Of a stretch of DNA of 64,000 nucleotides, positions 18,854-28,047 are shown one piece after another. The position numbers and the translations under genes are program-made. The notes beneath the pieces are model-generated. The model was not told the DNA's origin. It worked only from the letters and a program-made list of their open reading frames with translations, and did no database searches. How positions within the stretch are numbered: the stretch's first letter is position 1; every line of letters begins with the position of its first letter. This stretch comes from Eubacterium xylanophilum ATCC 35991 (GTDB taxonomy: Bacteria; Bacillota; Clostridia; Lachnospirales; Lachnospiraceae): contig NZ_KI912471.1 in NCBI RefSeq assembly GCF_000518685.1, forward strand, positions 170,287 to 234,286. The letters run 5' to 3'.

Positions 18854-19714
18854 TCACTTCCTTTCTTCTCCGTGAAGATTGATAATACTCAACTCCGGAT
18901 TATTGAAAAATCTAAACTTAATATGATGTGTTCCAAGCCCACGACTCAAAACCATCTTTGTATTCCCCTGACCAAAAAGCCCACTGTCATACTTCGGAAA
19001 TACTCTCAGACTCGGAGCAAGCACTCCTCCAAGAATTGGCAATCTCATTATCCCGCCGTGATTGTGGCCTGACAGAACAAGTTTTGCACCAAATTTCTCA
19101 TATAAATCAAAGTACTCGGGATTATGGGCAATCAATATCCCATTTTCCTTAGAAATATCATTTGACTCATTCAGAGAAAATAGTCCGATAATATCACTTG
19201 TCGTAAGTGTTTTCTTCTTCCAGCATTTTAAGTAGTGCTCAATTGGTATATCCAGACCATATACAGTAAGTTGGTCGCCATTAACATCTATCTTGGCATA
19301 TTCATTACTCAAAAAAGACACGCCTGTACCTCTAATTTTGGAATAAATATCCTCATTTAATTGGAGCTTGACTTCATGATTTCCGGGCGCATAGTAAACA
19401 TTAGCTATCTTTTGCAAATCTTTGCAAAGTGTTAGGCACTCTTCTTCGCCTTTGCCATTTTTAACAAGCATGTCACCTGCAATAAATATTATATCAGGTT
19501 TTTCGTCCCTTACCATGGCAATCAAATTACTATTATTATTACCGTGGCATATCTCATGAAGGTCTGCCAACATAACACATTTAATGGATTTATTATTATT
19601 CAAATTGAATCCATATATGTCATAGTACTCTCTGGTGAGAAAGTAATTGGACTTATAACCATAGAGCAAAAATACAATTATTAGTACAAAAAATACAATT
19701 AATGCAATTACCAA
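18854..19714 (-). CDS. Membrane-anchored metallophosphoesterase (YkuE-like)
   Basis: Calcineurin-like phosphoesterase of 286 residues. One N-terminal membrane segment (about residues 2-19) places the enzyme outside the membrane or tethers it. Metal-site motifs in order: ADLHE, AGDML, GNHE and SGHNHGG, all intact. The start is TTG at 19712-19714, six bases after GGAGG. The substrate is unknown; related proteins act on lipid-linked or nucleotide phosphates. It sits between ribF and scpA within the operon. Confidence 0.85.
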   Translation of the reverse strand: MVIALIVFFVLIIVFLLYGYKSNYFLTREYYDIYGFNLNNNKSIKCVMLADLHEICHGNNNSNLIAMVRDEKPDIIFIAGDMLVKNGKGEEECLTLCKDLQKIANVYYAPGNHEVKLQLNEDIYSKIRGTGVSFLSNEYAKIDVNGDQLTVYGLDIPIEHYLKCWKKKTLTTSDIIGLFSLNESNDISKENGILIAHNPEYFDLYEKFGAKLVLSGHNHGGIMRLPILGGVLAPSLRVFPKYDSGLFGQGNTKMVLSRGLGTHHIKFRFFNNPELSIINLHGEERK

Positions 19715-19726
19715 ATCGGTCCTCCA

Positions 19727-20593
19727 TTATAACCTCTGACAATCTATATTAATCTGTTTCTTCAATTCATCAATACTTCCGAATTTCATCTCCGGTCGAA
19801 CAAACTCAATTAGCTCTGTTCGAATAGTTTCACCATATATATCTCCGGAAAAATCCTTGAGAAATGTCTCCGCCGACACGACATTATCCTTGGCTATCGT
19901 CGGCTTAACACCAATATTGGTTATTCCTCTATAGGTGCCTCCTGCCACATGGTTTTCTGTGAGATAAACTCCAAATTTGGGTGCAAGCTTCGTCTGATCA
20001 AGAATCACATTGGTGGTCGGAAATCCGATAGTTCGCCCAATCTGGTTTCCATGCTCTATCTTCCCCATGATAAAAAGTGGTGTTCCAAGCATATCATTTG
20101 CCGCACATATATCACCTTCAGCTATACACTTGCGGATTCTCGTGCTGCTTATCTCTTCTTCATTGTAAGTCTCTTTGCGGACTATTTTAACTGAATATCC
20201 GTATTTGATACTGAGTGCTTGAAGAAGCAATTTGTCGCCGGCACGGTCCTTGCCAAATCGAAAATCATCTCCCACACATATCGCCATGGCATGACACTCA
20301 TTTACAAGTATATCCGACACAAATTGTTCGGGAGACATACTCCTAAAACTCTCATCAAAAGGGCACTCCACGTAGGTGTCGACACCGATTTTCTCTGCCA
20401 AAAAGCGCTTCTCATCCTCTGTATAAATATTCTTCTCACCCGGCAACGGAAAAGTAAATAGAACCTTGTCAATCTCCGCCTCATTCTCAAGCGAATTGAT
20501 GAGAACCTGATGGCCTCTGTGAAGACCATCGAATTTTCCAATACAGACTACTGTTCTATTTAATGAAAATGGTCGCTTAGTAATTACCTTCAC
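19727..20593 (-). CDS. ribF: Bifunctional riboflavin kinase/FAD synthetase
   Basis: Phosphorylates riboflavin to FMN and adenylates it to FAD. It has 288 residues. The nucleotidyltransferase domain comes first (CIGKFDGLHRGHQ near residue 17, SSTRIR near 150), then the kinase domain (GNQIGRTIGFPTTN near 185, with the PTTN motif). It lies beside truB in the usual Firmicutes rbfA-truB-ribF arrangement. Confidence 0.96.
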   Translation of the reverse strand: MKVITKRPFSLNRTVVCIGKFDGLHRGHQVLINSLENEAEIDKVLFTFPLPGEKNIYTEDEKRFLAEKIGVDTYVECPFDESFRSMSPEQFVSDILVNECHAMAICVGDDFRFGKDRAGDKLLLQALSIKYGYSVKIVRKETYNEEEISSTRIRKCIAEGDICAANDMLGTPLFIMGKIEHGNQIGRTIGFPTTNVILDQTKLAPKFGVYLTENHVAGGTYRGITNIGVKPTIAKDNVVSAETFLKDFSGDIYGETIRTELIEFVRPEMKFGSIDELKKQINIDCQRL

Positions 20594-20605
20594 TTCTAAC
20601 TTCCT

Positions 20606-21502
20606 CTATATCATAAACATTTTTTTATTCTTAATTAACTTGCCCGCCTTCTGGCAATAATACAAGGCAACAAACACACCCTCACTATCGTAAATTCGGA
20701 GGATATCCCCCTGCTTAATAGACATATTATATCTCGATATATCAATTGGATTGCCATTGTGCAAAAGCTTGTCGTCCTCCGGCATGACTTGCATCTTATC
20801 ATATTGATTTAGCGCCTCATCAATTGGCAAGATGTGGCCTAATATCTTACCTTCTTCCACCAATTCCTGCACCTTGTCCAATTTCATGGCGCTCTCCAAT
20901 TCAAAGATATCAACTCTGGTCCGCTCAAGAGCTGTCATCGTCGCACCACACCCTAGCTCCTGACCAATATCATGAATCAAAGTTCTTATATATGTACCTT
21001 TGGAACAAGTTACATCCAGCGAAAATGTTCCGCTATTTTCATCAAAATCATAGACTTTGCTATCTAAAATCTTAACTGTTCTCGCTTTTCTCTCAACTTC
21101 AATCCCCTGTCTGGCAAGTTCATAAAGCCTCTTTCCTCCAACCTTGATGGCCGAATACATTGGCGGAACCTGGGAAATCTCACCTCGAAACTTCTCTACA
21201 GCGGCTTCCAGCGCGGCTTTGCTAACATTAAAGTCTCTTATTTCCAGAACATTTCCCCATATATCCTGAGTGTCCGTTATTATTCCGAGCCTGGCAACTG
21301 CCGAATAGGATTTGTCCTTGTCTGTAAGAACATCACATATCTTGGTCGCTCTACCCAAGCATACAGGAAGAACCCCAGTCGCATCAGGATCCAGGGTTCC
21401 GGTATGTCCTATCTTTTTTTGATGAAATATACCTCTTAATTTTGCAACTACATCAAATGAAGTATAACCTTTTTCTTTGTATATATTTATAATTCCGTCC
21501 AT
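20606..21502 (-). CDS. truB: tRNA pseudouridine55 synthase
   Basis: Makes the universal psi55 of the T loop. It has 298 residues. GHTGTLDPDATGVLPVC carries the catalytic Asp, and CSKGTYIRTLIHDIG is the second signature; a PUA-like C-terminal region follows. It overlaps nrnA by 16 bases. Confidence 0.97.
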   Translation of the reverse strand: MDGIINIYKEKGYTSFDVVAKLRGIFHQKKIGHTGTLDPDATGVLPVCLGRATKICDVLTDKDKSYSAVARLGIITDTQDIWGNVLEIRDFNVSKAALEAAVEKFRGEISQVPPMYSAIKVGGKRLYELARQGIEVERKARTVKILDSKVYDFDENSGTFSLDVTCSKGTYIRTLIHDIGQELGCGATMTALERTRVDIFELESAMKLDKVQELVEEGKILGHILPIDEALNQYDKMQVMPEDDKLLHNGNPIDISRYNMSIKQGDILRIYDSEGVFVALYYCQKAGKLIKNKKMFMI

Positions 21503-22431
21503 ATAAGTTCCTTTACAGTAGCTAGTGCTTCATCAATCGGCTTCCTTATTGTTGCACCGGCAGCTCTGACATGGCCTCCACCACCATTAGCAACGGCAAT
21601 CTTACTGACATCAACATATTGGTTGGAACGCATACTCACCTTGACTTCACCCGGATTATACTCAGTGAGCAAAAGCGCTACCTCAACACCCTCAGTGGTT
21701 CTCATCTGGTCGATCGTTCCCTCAAAGTGCTCCGATGTTGCCCCGGTAGAATTGATAAATTCATAATCGGCCACGGCATAACAAAGCTTTCCATCATACT
21801 CAGAAACTGCATTTTCAAGACAATATCCCATGCACTTGAGCTGTTTATAGGTCTTCTGATAAAAACTCTCATCGATTATCTTGCCAAAATCAAATCCCTT
21901 TTCTATCAGCTTTCCTGCTATTTCCATAGTCTGTCTTCCGGTACACGAATGTCTGAAAACACCCGTATCATGGATTATTCCGGTATATAAAGCCTTGGCA
22001 GTAAACTCACTCATTTCCTCAATTGGCAAAAGAGTGCATATAAGCTCACTGGCAGAACTCGCCTCCGGCACAACATAATTGTGGTCGGCAAACTCCGTAT
22101 TACTTATATGATGATCTATGCAAATAGTATTCTTGGCACTTTGAAACTTCTCAATACTGCCCTCTAGACGATCCACATCTCCACAATCTTGAGCAATATA
22201 CAAATCATAATCACCTTGATGCCCATGCTCCAGCGCCTCATCGCAGACAATAAAGTCAAAGGCCGCCGGAATATCTGTCAGATATACATCAACCTCTTTG
22301 TCAGGAAAATGTTCCGCAATATACGAATACATACCCATACAAGATCCAACGCAGTCTCCATCAGGTCTCACGTGGCCACCGATTGCGATACTATTTGATT
22401 GCCTTATCAAATCAGATATAATCTTTTTCAA
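21487..22431 (-). CDS. nrnA: DHH-DHHA1 phosphoesterase (NrnA-like oligoribonuclease/pAp phosphatase)
   Basis: It has 314 residues. The DHH domain has GGHVRPDGDCVGS near residue 18 and CIDHHIS near 98; the DHHA1 domain ends with GGGGHVRAAGA. NrnA proteins degrade very short RNAs and 3'-phosphoadenosine-5'-phosphate. Its place between rbfA and truB is the standard Firmicutes context. Confidence 0.92.
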   Translation of the reverse strand: MKKIISDLIRQSNSIAIGGHVRPDGDCVGSCMGMYSYIAEHFPDKEVDVYLTDIPAAFDFIVCDEALEHGHQGDYDLYIAQDCGDVDRLEGSIEKFQSAKNTICIDHHISNTEFADHNYVVPEASSASELICTLLPIEEMSEFTAKALYTGIIHDTGVFRHSCTGRQTMEIAGKLIEKGFDFGKIIDESFYQKTYKQLKCMGYCLENAVSEYDGKLCYAVADYEFINSTGATSEHFEGTIDQMRTTEGVEVALLLTEYNPGEVKVSMRSNQYVDVSKIAVANGGGGHVRAAGATIRKPIDEALATVKELIWTEL

Positions 22432-22433
22432 AA

Positions 22434-22796
22434 TTATTCCTCTCCTTTGTGATTCGCCTCGTCAATTTTCTTAGACATCATAACACCATACTCGATTGAC
22501 TCATCGAGTATGAATTTGAGTTCAGGAGTATTTCTGAGATTCATTCTTCTTGCCAATTGTCCTCTGGCAAATGAAGCACTCTTGTTTAACCCCTCCATAG
22601 TCTTGGCTTTGGCCTCCTCATCTCCAAATACGCTAACATAAATCTTAGCATACTTGAGATCAGTTGTGACTTCTGCCGCAACTACCGAAGTAAGAGGATT
22701 CACTCTGGGATCCTTGATTTCCTCGCGGATAATCTGACTGATTTCTCTCTGAACTTCACTATTTATCCTATTACTTTTAGTACTGTTCTTTCTCAT
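22434..22796 (-). CDS. rbfA: Ribosome-binding factor A
   Basis: Single KH-type domain protein for 30S maturation. It has 120 residues from ATG 22796, which overlaps the infB stop as ATGA and has GGAGG seven bases upstream. Signatures include SEVQREISQIIREEIKDPR and KYAKIYVSVFG. A nine-codon upstream extension in the same frame lies inside infB and is not used. Confidence 0.96.
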   Translation of the reverse strand: MRKNSTKSNRINSEVQREISQIIREEIKDPRVNPLTSVVAAEVTTDLKYAKIYVSVFGDEEAKAKTMEGLNKSASFARGQLARRMNLRNTPELKFILDESIEYGVMMSKKIDEANHKGEE

Positions 22797-25519
22797 CGTG
22801 GAACCTCCACCATTATATAACATTCAACGCGGTCCTCTTCTTGGATATCATTGAAGCCTTCGAATACAAGACCACACTCATATCCCGCTGCAACCTCCTT
22901 GACATCATCCTGATATCTCTTAAGAGATCCAAGAGCACCTTCGTGAATCAAATCATCGCCTCTATAAATACGAACCTTGCAGTCTCTGACAACCTTACCA
23001 TCAAGTACATATGAACCGGCAATTGTACCAATACCTGATGCTTTGAAGAGCTGACGAACTTCAACATGTCCAATAACTTTCTCTTCATAGATTGGCTCAA
23101 GCATCCCCTTAAGGGCGTTCTCAATATCAGCAATAGCATCGTAAATAACTTTATATAATCTCACATCCACATTCTCTCTGTCAGCGATTTCCTTAGCTGT
23201 ATTATCCGGACGAATATTAAATCCAATGATAATCGCATTTGAAGCACTTGCAAGAGATACGTCGGACTCATTAATTGCACCTACACCGCCGTGAATAATT
23301 CTTACAGCAACTTCATCATTGCTGAGCTTAAGGAGACTCTGCTTAATAGCCTCAACTGATCCCTGTACGTCAGCCTTGATAATAAGGTTAAGATCCTTGA
23401 TATTACCGGCCTGAATCTGGTTAAATAGTCCGTCAAGTGATAGCTTCTTACTTCTTGTCTCCTCAAGAAGCATATCCTTGCTCTGATCCACGTAAGCCTG
23501 TGAAATCTGCTTTGCTTCCTTATCACTTCTTGTGGCAACAACAATCTCGCCTGCATCAGGAGTTCCGCTGAGACCAAGGATTTCTACAGGAGTAGAAGGT
23601 CTCGCATGCTTAACTCTATCACCCTTGTAATCAAGCATGGCACGAATCTTACCATGTGCCGGACCTGCAGCAATGTGATCACCTATCTTCAATGTACCCT
23701 TTTGCACAAGAACTGTCGCAACCGGACCGCGACCCTTGTCTAGTCTAGCCTCGATAACAACTCCTCTTGCTTTTCTATTAGGATTTGCCTTGAGCTCAAG
23801 TACCTCTGCAGTGAGGATAATCATCTCAAGCAATTGGTCAATTCCCTCATGTGTATGAGCTGATACCGGTACGAAGATAGTACTTCCACCCCAATCTTCT
23901 GGGATGAGTTCATACTCAGCAAGCTCCTGCTTAACTCGTTCAATATTTGCCCCCGCCTTATCGATCTTATTAATAGCAACAATAATCTCGATTCCGGCAG
24001 CTTTGGCATGGTTAATAGCCTCAACTGTCTGTGGCATAACACCATCATCAGCAGCTACAACAAGAATTGCAATATCTGTTGACTGAGCACCACGCATACG
24101 CATTGATGTAAATGCCTCATGTCCCGGTGTGTCAAGGAAAGTGATTTTCTCACCATTGCACTTAACTACATAAGCACCAATCGCCTGTGTAATTCCGCCC
24201 GCTTCGTGATCTGTTACATTTCCCTCACGGATTGCATCAAGAAGTGATGTCTTACCGTGGTCAACGTGACCCATTACACATACTACAGGTGGACGTTTCT
24301 GCATCTTGTCTTCAGACTCTTCTTCTTCCTTGAGAAGCTCGGCAACCATATCTACCTTTTCTTCCAATTCAGCAATAACATCAAACTCAAGAGCTATTTC
24401 CTCCGCCTCTTCAAAAGAAATATCCTGGTTAGGTGTTACAACTGTTCCCTGAAGGAATAACTTCTTAACAATTGCAGAAACAGGCATCTTCATTCTGTCA
24501 GCCAAATCTCTAATAGAGATTATATCAGGCACTTTAATCTGCTTGATTGTCTCCTCAGGCTCCTTCTTAACAGGTTCAGGTTTGATAAATGCACCCTTTC
24601 TGTTAGGATCCTTCTTGCTTCTGAGTCTTGATAATTCTTCCTCAGATGCCGCTCTATAAGCGCCCTTCTTCTTCTCAGGCTTCTTATTGCCTTTTCTTCT
24701 TCTATTATCTCTCTGCTCCGGCTTAACACTGTCAAATCCGCTCTGTGCTTTCTTAAACTGATTCAACACTTTTTCGCCATTGCGTCCCTGTCTGTTGTCC
24801 TTATTTCTATTATCGCGGTTATTATCACGATTATTGTCGCGATTGTTGTCACGATTATTATCACGCTTGTTGTCGCGATTATCGCGGTCTTTCTTGAATT
24901 TACCAGACTGTTTATTATTTCTATTTCCGTCCCTATTATCTCTATTATCTTTGTTTCCGCGGCGATTATTCTTCTTGTCTCCATCTTTGTTGTCTTTATT
25001 TCGAGAGTTGCCTTTGCCACCCTCCTTGTTATTTTGAGCATTTTGCTTATTGTCATCTTTCTTTGGAGAATCCTTGGCAATGTCATCTCCCTTGGATTTT
25101 TCAGTATTCTCGGAATTTGAATTTGTTTTGGTTTTTTCTTCCCTCGCTTTGCCAGTTTCAGCTGGCTTTTCCTCTTTTACAACCTTCTTAGGCTCTTCTT
25201 CCTTTTTAGGTTCTACCTTGCTCTCCTTTTCAGATTTTCCCTCTACTACCGGAGCTTTTTCTGCTTTGTTCTCCTTTTTCTCTACCTCACTTGGCTTAGC
25301 TTCTTCCTTTTCTTTTTTATTTGAAGGCGCAGATTTACCAGCCAATACATCCTGAAATGACTTCATGAGGAAAGATATACCATCATCTTCCACATTACTA
25401 TTAGGACCTTTGGCTTCAAAACCATTGTCATTTAGAAGCTTAACCAAATCTGAGCTCTTGATATTCTTATCAACTGCGCTCAAACTTCTTGCTATTTCAT
25501 ATATTTTCATTTTTGCCAT
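22793..25519 (-). CDS. infB: Translation initiation factor IF-2
   Basis: GTPase that brings fMet-tRNA to the 30S subunit. About 908 residues. The first ~300 residues are highly charged and low in complexity: Lys/Glu-rich, then Asn/Arg/Asp-rich with a run of RDNN units (about residues 215-245). The conserved part follows: IF2 N-terminal domain, G domain with [20 protein letters not shown] and NKIDK, and C-terminal domains II-IV. I chose ATG 25519 with GGAGG upstream; the DNA under the RDNN run (about 24795-24885) is a short imperfect tandem repeat. Confidence 0.97.
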   Translation of the reverse strand: MAKMKIYEIARSLSAVDKNIKSSDLVKLLNDNGFEAKGPNSNVEDDGISFLMKSFQDVLAGKSAPSNKKEKEEAKPSEVEKKENKAEKAPVVEGKSEKESKVEPKKEEEPKKVVKEEKPAETGKAREEKTKTNSNSENTEKSKGDDIAKDSPKKDDNKQNAQNNKEGGKGNSRNKDNKDGDKKNNRRGNKDNRDNRDGNRNNKQSGKFKKDRDNRDNKRDNNRDNNRDNNRDNNRDNRNKDNRQGRNGEKVLNQFKKAQSGFDSVKPEQRDNRRRKGNKKPEKKKGAYRAASEEELSRLRSKKDPNRKGAFIKPEPVKKEPEETIKQIKVPDIISIRDLADRMKMPVSAIVKKLFLQGTVVTPNQDISFEEAEEIALEFDVIAELEEKVDMVAELLKEEEESEDKMQKRPPVVCVMGHVDHGKTSLLDAIREGNVTDHEAGGITQAIGAYVVKCNGEKITFLDTPGHEAFTSMRMRGAQSTDIAILVVAADDGVMPQTVEAINHAKAAGIEIIVAINKIDKAGANIERVKQELAEYELIPEDWGGSTIFVPVSAHTHEGIDQLLEMIILTAEVLELKANPNRKARGVVIEARLDKGRGPVATVLVQKGTLKIGDHIAAGPAHGKIRAMLDYKGDRVKHARPSTPVEILGLSGTPDAGEIVVATRSDKEAKQISQAYVDQSKDMLLEETRSKKLSLDGLFNQIQAGNIKDLNLIIKADVQGSVEAIKQSLLKLSNDEVAVRIIHGGVGAINESDVSLASASNAIIIGFNIRPDNTAKEIADRENVDVRLYKVIYDAIADIENALKGMLEPIYEEKVIGHVEVRQLFKASGIGTIAGSYVLDGKVVRDCKVRIYRGDDLIHEGALGSLKRYQDDVKEVAAGYECGLVFEGFNDIQEEDRVECYIMVEVPR

Positions 25520-25844
25520 ACTCAAATTCCTCCATGCATAAAATACTGTTCTTTGTTATTGATTTTGCAAAACCCTCGTCAAGTATTGCAAGACTTGCTC
25601 TGTTTTCTTTACCAAGTGCACTCCCGAGCGTCCCCTTATCTGAGAAAAAACTCAATGGAACTCTATGGTACTTGCAAGCATTTCTAAACTTTTTCTTGGT
25701 ATTATCAGAAGCATCTCCGGCAACAATTACAAGCTTTGCCTTGTGTTCTCTAATTGATTTCTCAGTGAGAAATTCGCCACTCACAATATTTCCGGACCTA
25801 AGTGCCAGACCTATTGTACCAAGAGCTTTTTGCTCCTCAGTCAT
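25497..25844 (-). CDS. ylxQ: L7Ae-family ribosomal/RNA-binding protein YlxQ
   Basis: K-turn RNA-binding protein of 115 residues from ATG 25844 (GAGGAG upstream). Start MTEEQKALGTIGLALRSG and the middle AKLVIVAGDASDNTKKK are typical of YlxQ. The ORF runs 15 codons further back into ylxR, but that extension has no ribosome site. It overlaps infB by 23 bases and ylxR by 8. Confidence 0.93.
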   Translation of the reverse strand: MTEEQKALGTIGLALRSGNIVSGEFLTEKSIREHKAKLVIVAGDASDNTKKKFRNACKYHRVPLSFFSDKGTLGSALGKENRASLAILDEGFAKSITKNSILCMEEFEYGKNENI

Positions 25845-26100
25845 GCATAAACTCCTCTTTAAGCTCAGCATAAATATCATCACTGACATTCATACTAAAC
25901 GTTTTATTTAACATTTTTTTCTTTGCAACTATTGAAAAACATTCCGCCGAATCGCAGATATAAGCGCCACGACCATTTTTCTTGCCCGTCCGGTCAAGAA
26001 AAATATTCTGCTCCTTATCTTTGACAATTCTAACCAATTCTTTTTTAGGTTTCTTCTCACGACAACCTATACACTGGCGTACTGGAATTTTCTTATCCAT
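25837..26100 (-). CDS. ylxR: YlxR-family RNA-binding protein
   Basis: 87 residues, starting MDKKIPVRQCIGCREKKPK with the conserved RxCIGCR motif, then GRGAYIC. It is always found between nusA and ylxQ/infB in Firmicutes; related proteins (RnpM) modulate RNase P. Normal length. Confidence 0.95.
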   Translation of the reverse strand: MDKKIPVRQCIGCREKKPKKELVRIVKDKEQNIFLDRTGKKNGRGAYICDSAECFSIVAKKKMLNKTFSMNVSDDIYAELKEEFMHD

Positions 26101-26124
26101 TTTTAAGTATACTCCTCATTCTTA

Positions 26125-27198
26125 TTATATAAGGTCAAGAAGCTGTGTCTCACTCTTAATATCAATCTTGTAACCTGTGAGCTTAGCTGCAAGTCGTGCA
26201 TTCTGACCCTCTTTACCAATTGCAAGTGACAACTGATAATCAGGAACAACAACATTTGCTGTCTTCTCCTCAACATTTACTTCAACTGATACAACACGAG
26301 AAGGACTAAGGGCATGCTCGATAAATACAACCGGATCTTCACTCCACTCGATAATATCAATCTTCTCACCGCGAAGTTCTTCTACTACGCTATTAACTCT
26401 AACGCCATTAACTCCTACACAAGCTCCTACTGCATCAACATTTTCGTCTGAACTATATACAGCAATCTTAGATCTTGAACCAGGCTCTCTTGATACGTTC
26501 ATGATTTCAACAACACCATCCTGGATTTCGGCAACTTCCATCTCGAAAAGTCTTCTAACCAATCCCGGATGAGTTCTACTGATAGTGATTCTAGGACCTC
26601 TTGAAGTCTCCTTAACCTCAGTAATATAAACCTTAACCTTCTCATGAGCTCTAAATCTCTCCGTAGGAACCTGCTCAGCCGCAGTGAGAATGGTATCGAT
26701 TTTACCGATGTTAACCATATATGTTCCACCAGAATATCTCTGGATAGTACCTGTTACGATATCTTTTTCTTTTGTCGAATACTGATCAAGGAGCACTTTT
26801 CTCTCCTCTTCGCGAATAGTCTGAACAACTGTCTGCTTAGCTTTCTGTGCAGCAATTCTTCCAAAATTCTTCGGAGTAACTTCAACGCTAACAATCGCTC
26901 CGAGTTCTTTGACATCATACTTTGCTTCAGCCTCAACAATTGACATCTGCAATGTATCGTCTTCAACTTCCTCAACAACTTCCTTGTCAAGATAAACATG
27001 GAATTCTCCAGTTTCCTCATCCAAAGTAACTCTTACATTATCAGATTTTCCAAACTGATCCTTACAAGCCTGCATAAGAGAATTATTAATAGCACCAATA
27101 AGAATATCCTTACTGATATCTTTTTCCTTCTCAATCTGATGCAACGCCTCGATCAACTCCAAATTTCCCTGATTAGTCTTTTTCTTGCTCTTAGCCAT
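26125..27198 (-). CDS. nusA: Transcription termination/antitermination factor NusA
   Basis: Elongation factor that binds RNA polymerase and promotes pausing and termination. About 357 residues from ATG 27198 (GGAGG upstream). Domains in order: N-terminal polymerase-binding region, S1 domain near residues 135-200 (GTIQRYSGGTYMVNIG), and two KH domains with GACVGVNGVRV and AIGKEGQNARLAAKLTG. The Gram-negative C-terminal acidic repeats are absent, as is normal here. Confidence 0.97.
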   Translation of the reverse strand: MAKSKKKTNQGNLELIEALHQIEKEKDISKDILIGAINNSLMQACKDQFGKSDNVRVTLDEETGEFHVYLDKEVVEEVEDDTLQMSIVEAEAKYDVKELGAIVSVEVTPKNFGRIAAQKAKQTVVQTIREEERKVLLDQYSTKEKDIVTGTIQRYSGGTYMVNIGKIDTILTAAEQVPTERFRAHEKVKVYITEVKETSRGPRITISRTHPGLVRRLFEMEVAEIQDGVVEIMNVSREPGSRSKIAVYSSDENVDAVGACVGVNGVRVNSVVEELRGEKIDIIEWSEDPVVFIEHALSPSRVVSVEVNVEEKTANVVVPDYQLSLAIGKEGQNARLAAKLTGYKIDIKSETQLLDLI

Positions 27199-27258
27199 TT
27201 CGATTATCCTCCATTTTCTTCGACTTTGAAACAATTACAAAATATATATCGACAAATA

Positions 27259-27774
27259 TTAAAACTCTATATATCGACAAATCTTTGCTATATCCTTTAC
27301 AGCAATCTCATATTCGTCATCACTATCAAATGACACTTTAATAACACCAGACTTAACGTCCTTCTCGTCAGGGAAATCAAATCCCTTCAAGATTCCTACA
27401 AACTCCTTGGACTTAACTTCTTTGCCATCTTGGACAATAGTCATAGGAGCAAATAGTTTGATATCAATGTCATTACCCAAATTTCTCTGGTAGTCCTTTA
27501 GCTTCCTAAACACTCTAAACAACCCGGGAGAACTTACTTCCAATACATAAGCCTCTTCTATAAAGTCGTTCTCATCCATAATCTCGCTCAACTTGCGATT
27601 GACAACAGTCAGGTCTTCTATTCCAATACCGCCCTCCTTGTCAATGTAATAACGCAATCTCCAAGCACCATCTTCTTTGAGAAACTCTACATCCACAAAC
27701 TCAAAGCCGAGTTCGTCAATAATAGGCATAACTATCTCTTCGGCTTTCGCCTCATATAACTTGCTATTTGCCAT
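27259..27774 (-). CDS. rimP: Ribosome maturation factor RimP
   Basis: 30S-assembly factor of 171 residues. Features: FEFVDVEFLKEDGAWRLRYYID near the N-terminus and LEVSSPGLFRVF, the family signature. It is the first protein gene of the operon, but there is no separate good promoter in the 38 bases after the tRNA terminator, so it may depend on readthrough from the tRNA promoter. Confidence 0.95.
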   Translation of the reverse strand: MANSKLYEAKAEEIVMPIIDELGFEFVDVEFLKEDGAWRLRYYIDKEGGIGIEDLTVVNRKLSEIMDENDFIEEAYVLEVSSPGLFRVFRKLKDYQRNLGNDIDIKLFAPMTIVQDGKEVKSKEFVGILKGFDFPDEKDVKSGVIKVSFDSDDEYEIAVKDIAKICRYIEF

Positions 27775-27812
27775 TAAACCTTATTCCTTTCATTAGTGAA
27801 TAAATGTAAAAC

Positions 27813-27840
27813 AAAGAGTGGACCTTACGATCCACTCTTT
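27813..27840 (-). terminator. Hairpin between tRNA-Glu and rimP
   Basis: A perfect 10-bp stem (27813-27822 with 27831-27840), loop of 8, followed on the minus strand by a T-rich tail. It would end the tRNA transcript, with readthrough needed for the rimP operon. Confidence 0.75.
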
Positions 27841-27860
27841 CGTAATAACTTGTGATGAAA

Positions 27861-27932
27861 TAGTCCGTAGGGGAATCGAACCCCTGTTTCTGCCGTGAGA
27901 GGGCAGCGTCTTAGCCGCTTGACCAACGGACC
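27861..27932 (-). tRNA. tRNA-Glu (CUC)
   Basis: A complete cloverleaf on the minus strand: acceptor GGTCCGT/ACGGACT (with a G-U first pair), T loop GTTCGATTC, and anticodon stem CTGCC/GGCAG with loop CTCTCAC, so the anticodon is CUC (GAG codon). The CCA end is not encoded; A73 is followed by TTT. It is first in the transcript of the rimP-nusA operon. Confidence 0.95.
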
Positions 27933-27965
27933 AGGTTAATTGCTTTTTTGCACTCAACAAATAAT

Positions 27966-27994
27966 ACTATACAGTATATCCGAATAAAAGTCAA
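27966..27994 (-). promoter_or_regulatory. Promoter of tRNA-Glu and probably the rimP operon
   Basis: On the minus strand, TTGACT (27989-27994) and TATAGT (27966-27971) with exactly 17 bases between. It is the only strong promoter before the long rimP-MBL operon. Confidence 0.8.
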
Positions 27995-28047
27995 GCATTT
28001 TTTTGAAAAAAATCAGAAAAATTTCTATTTTTTGCCCAGCCCCCTGT

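Noticed and set aside
24780..25037. Plus-strand frame with a repeated LLSR unit
   Set aside because: Antisense of the RDNN repeats in infB.
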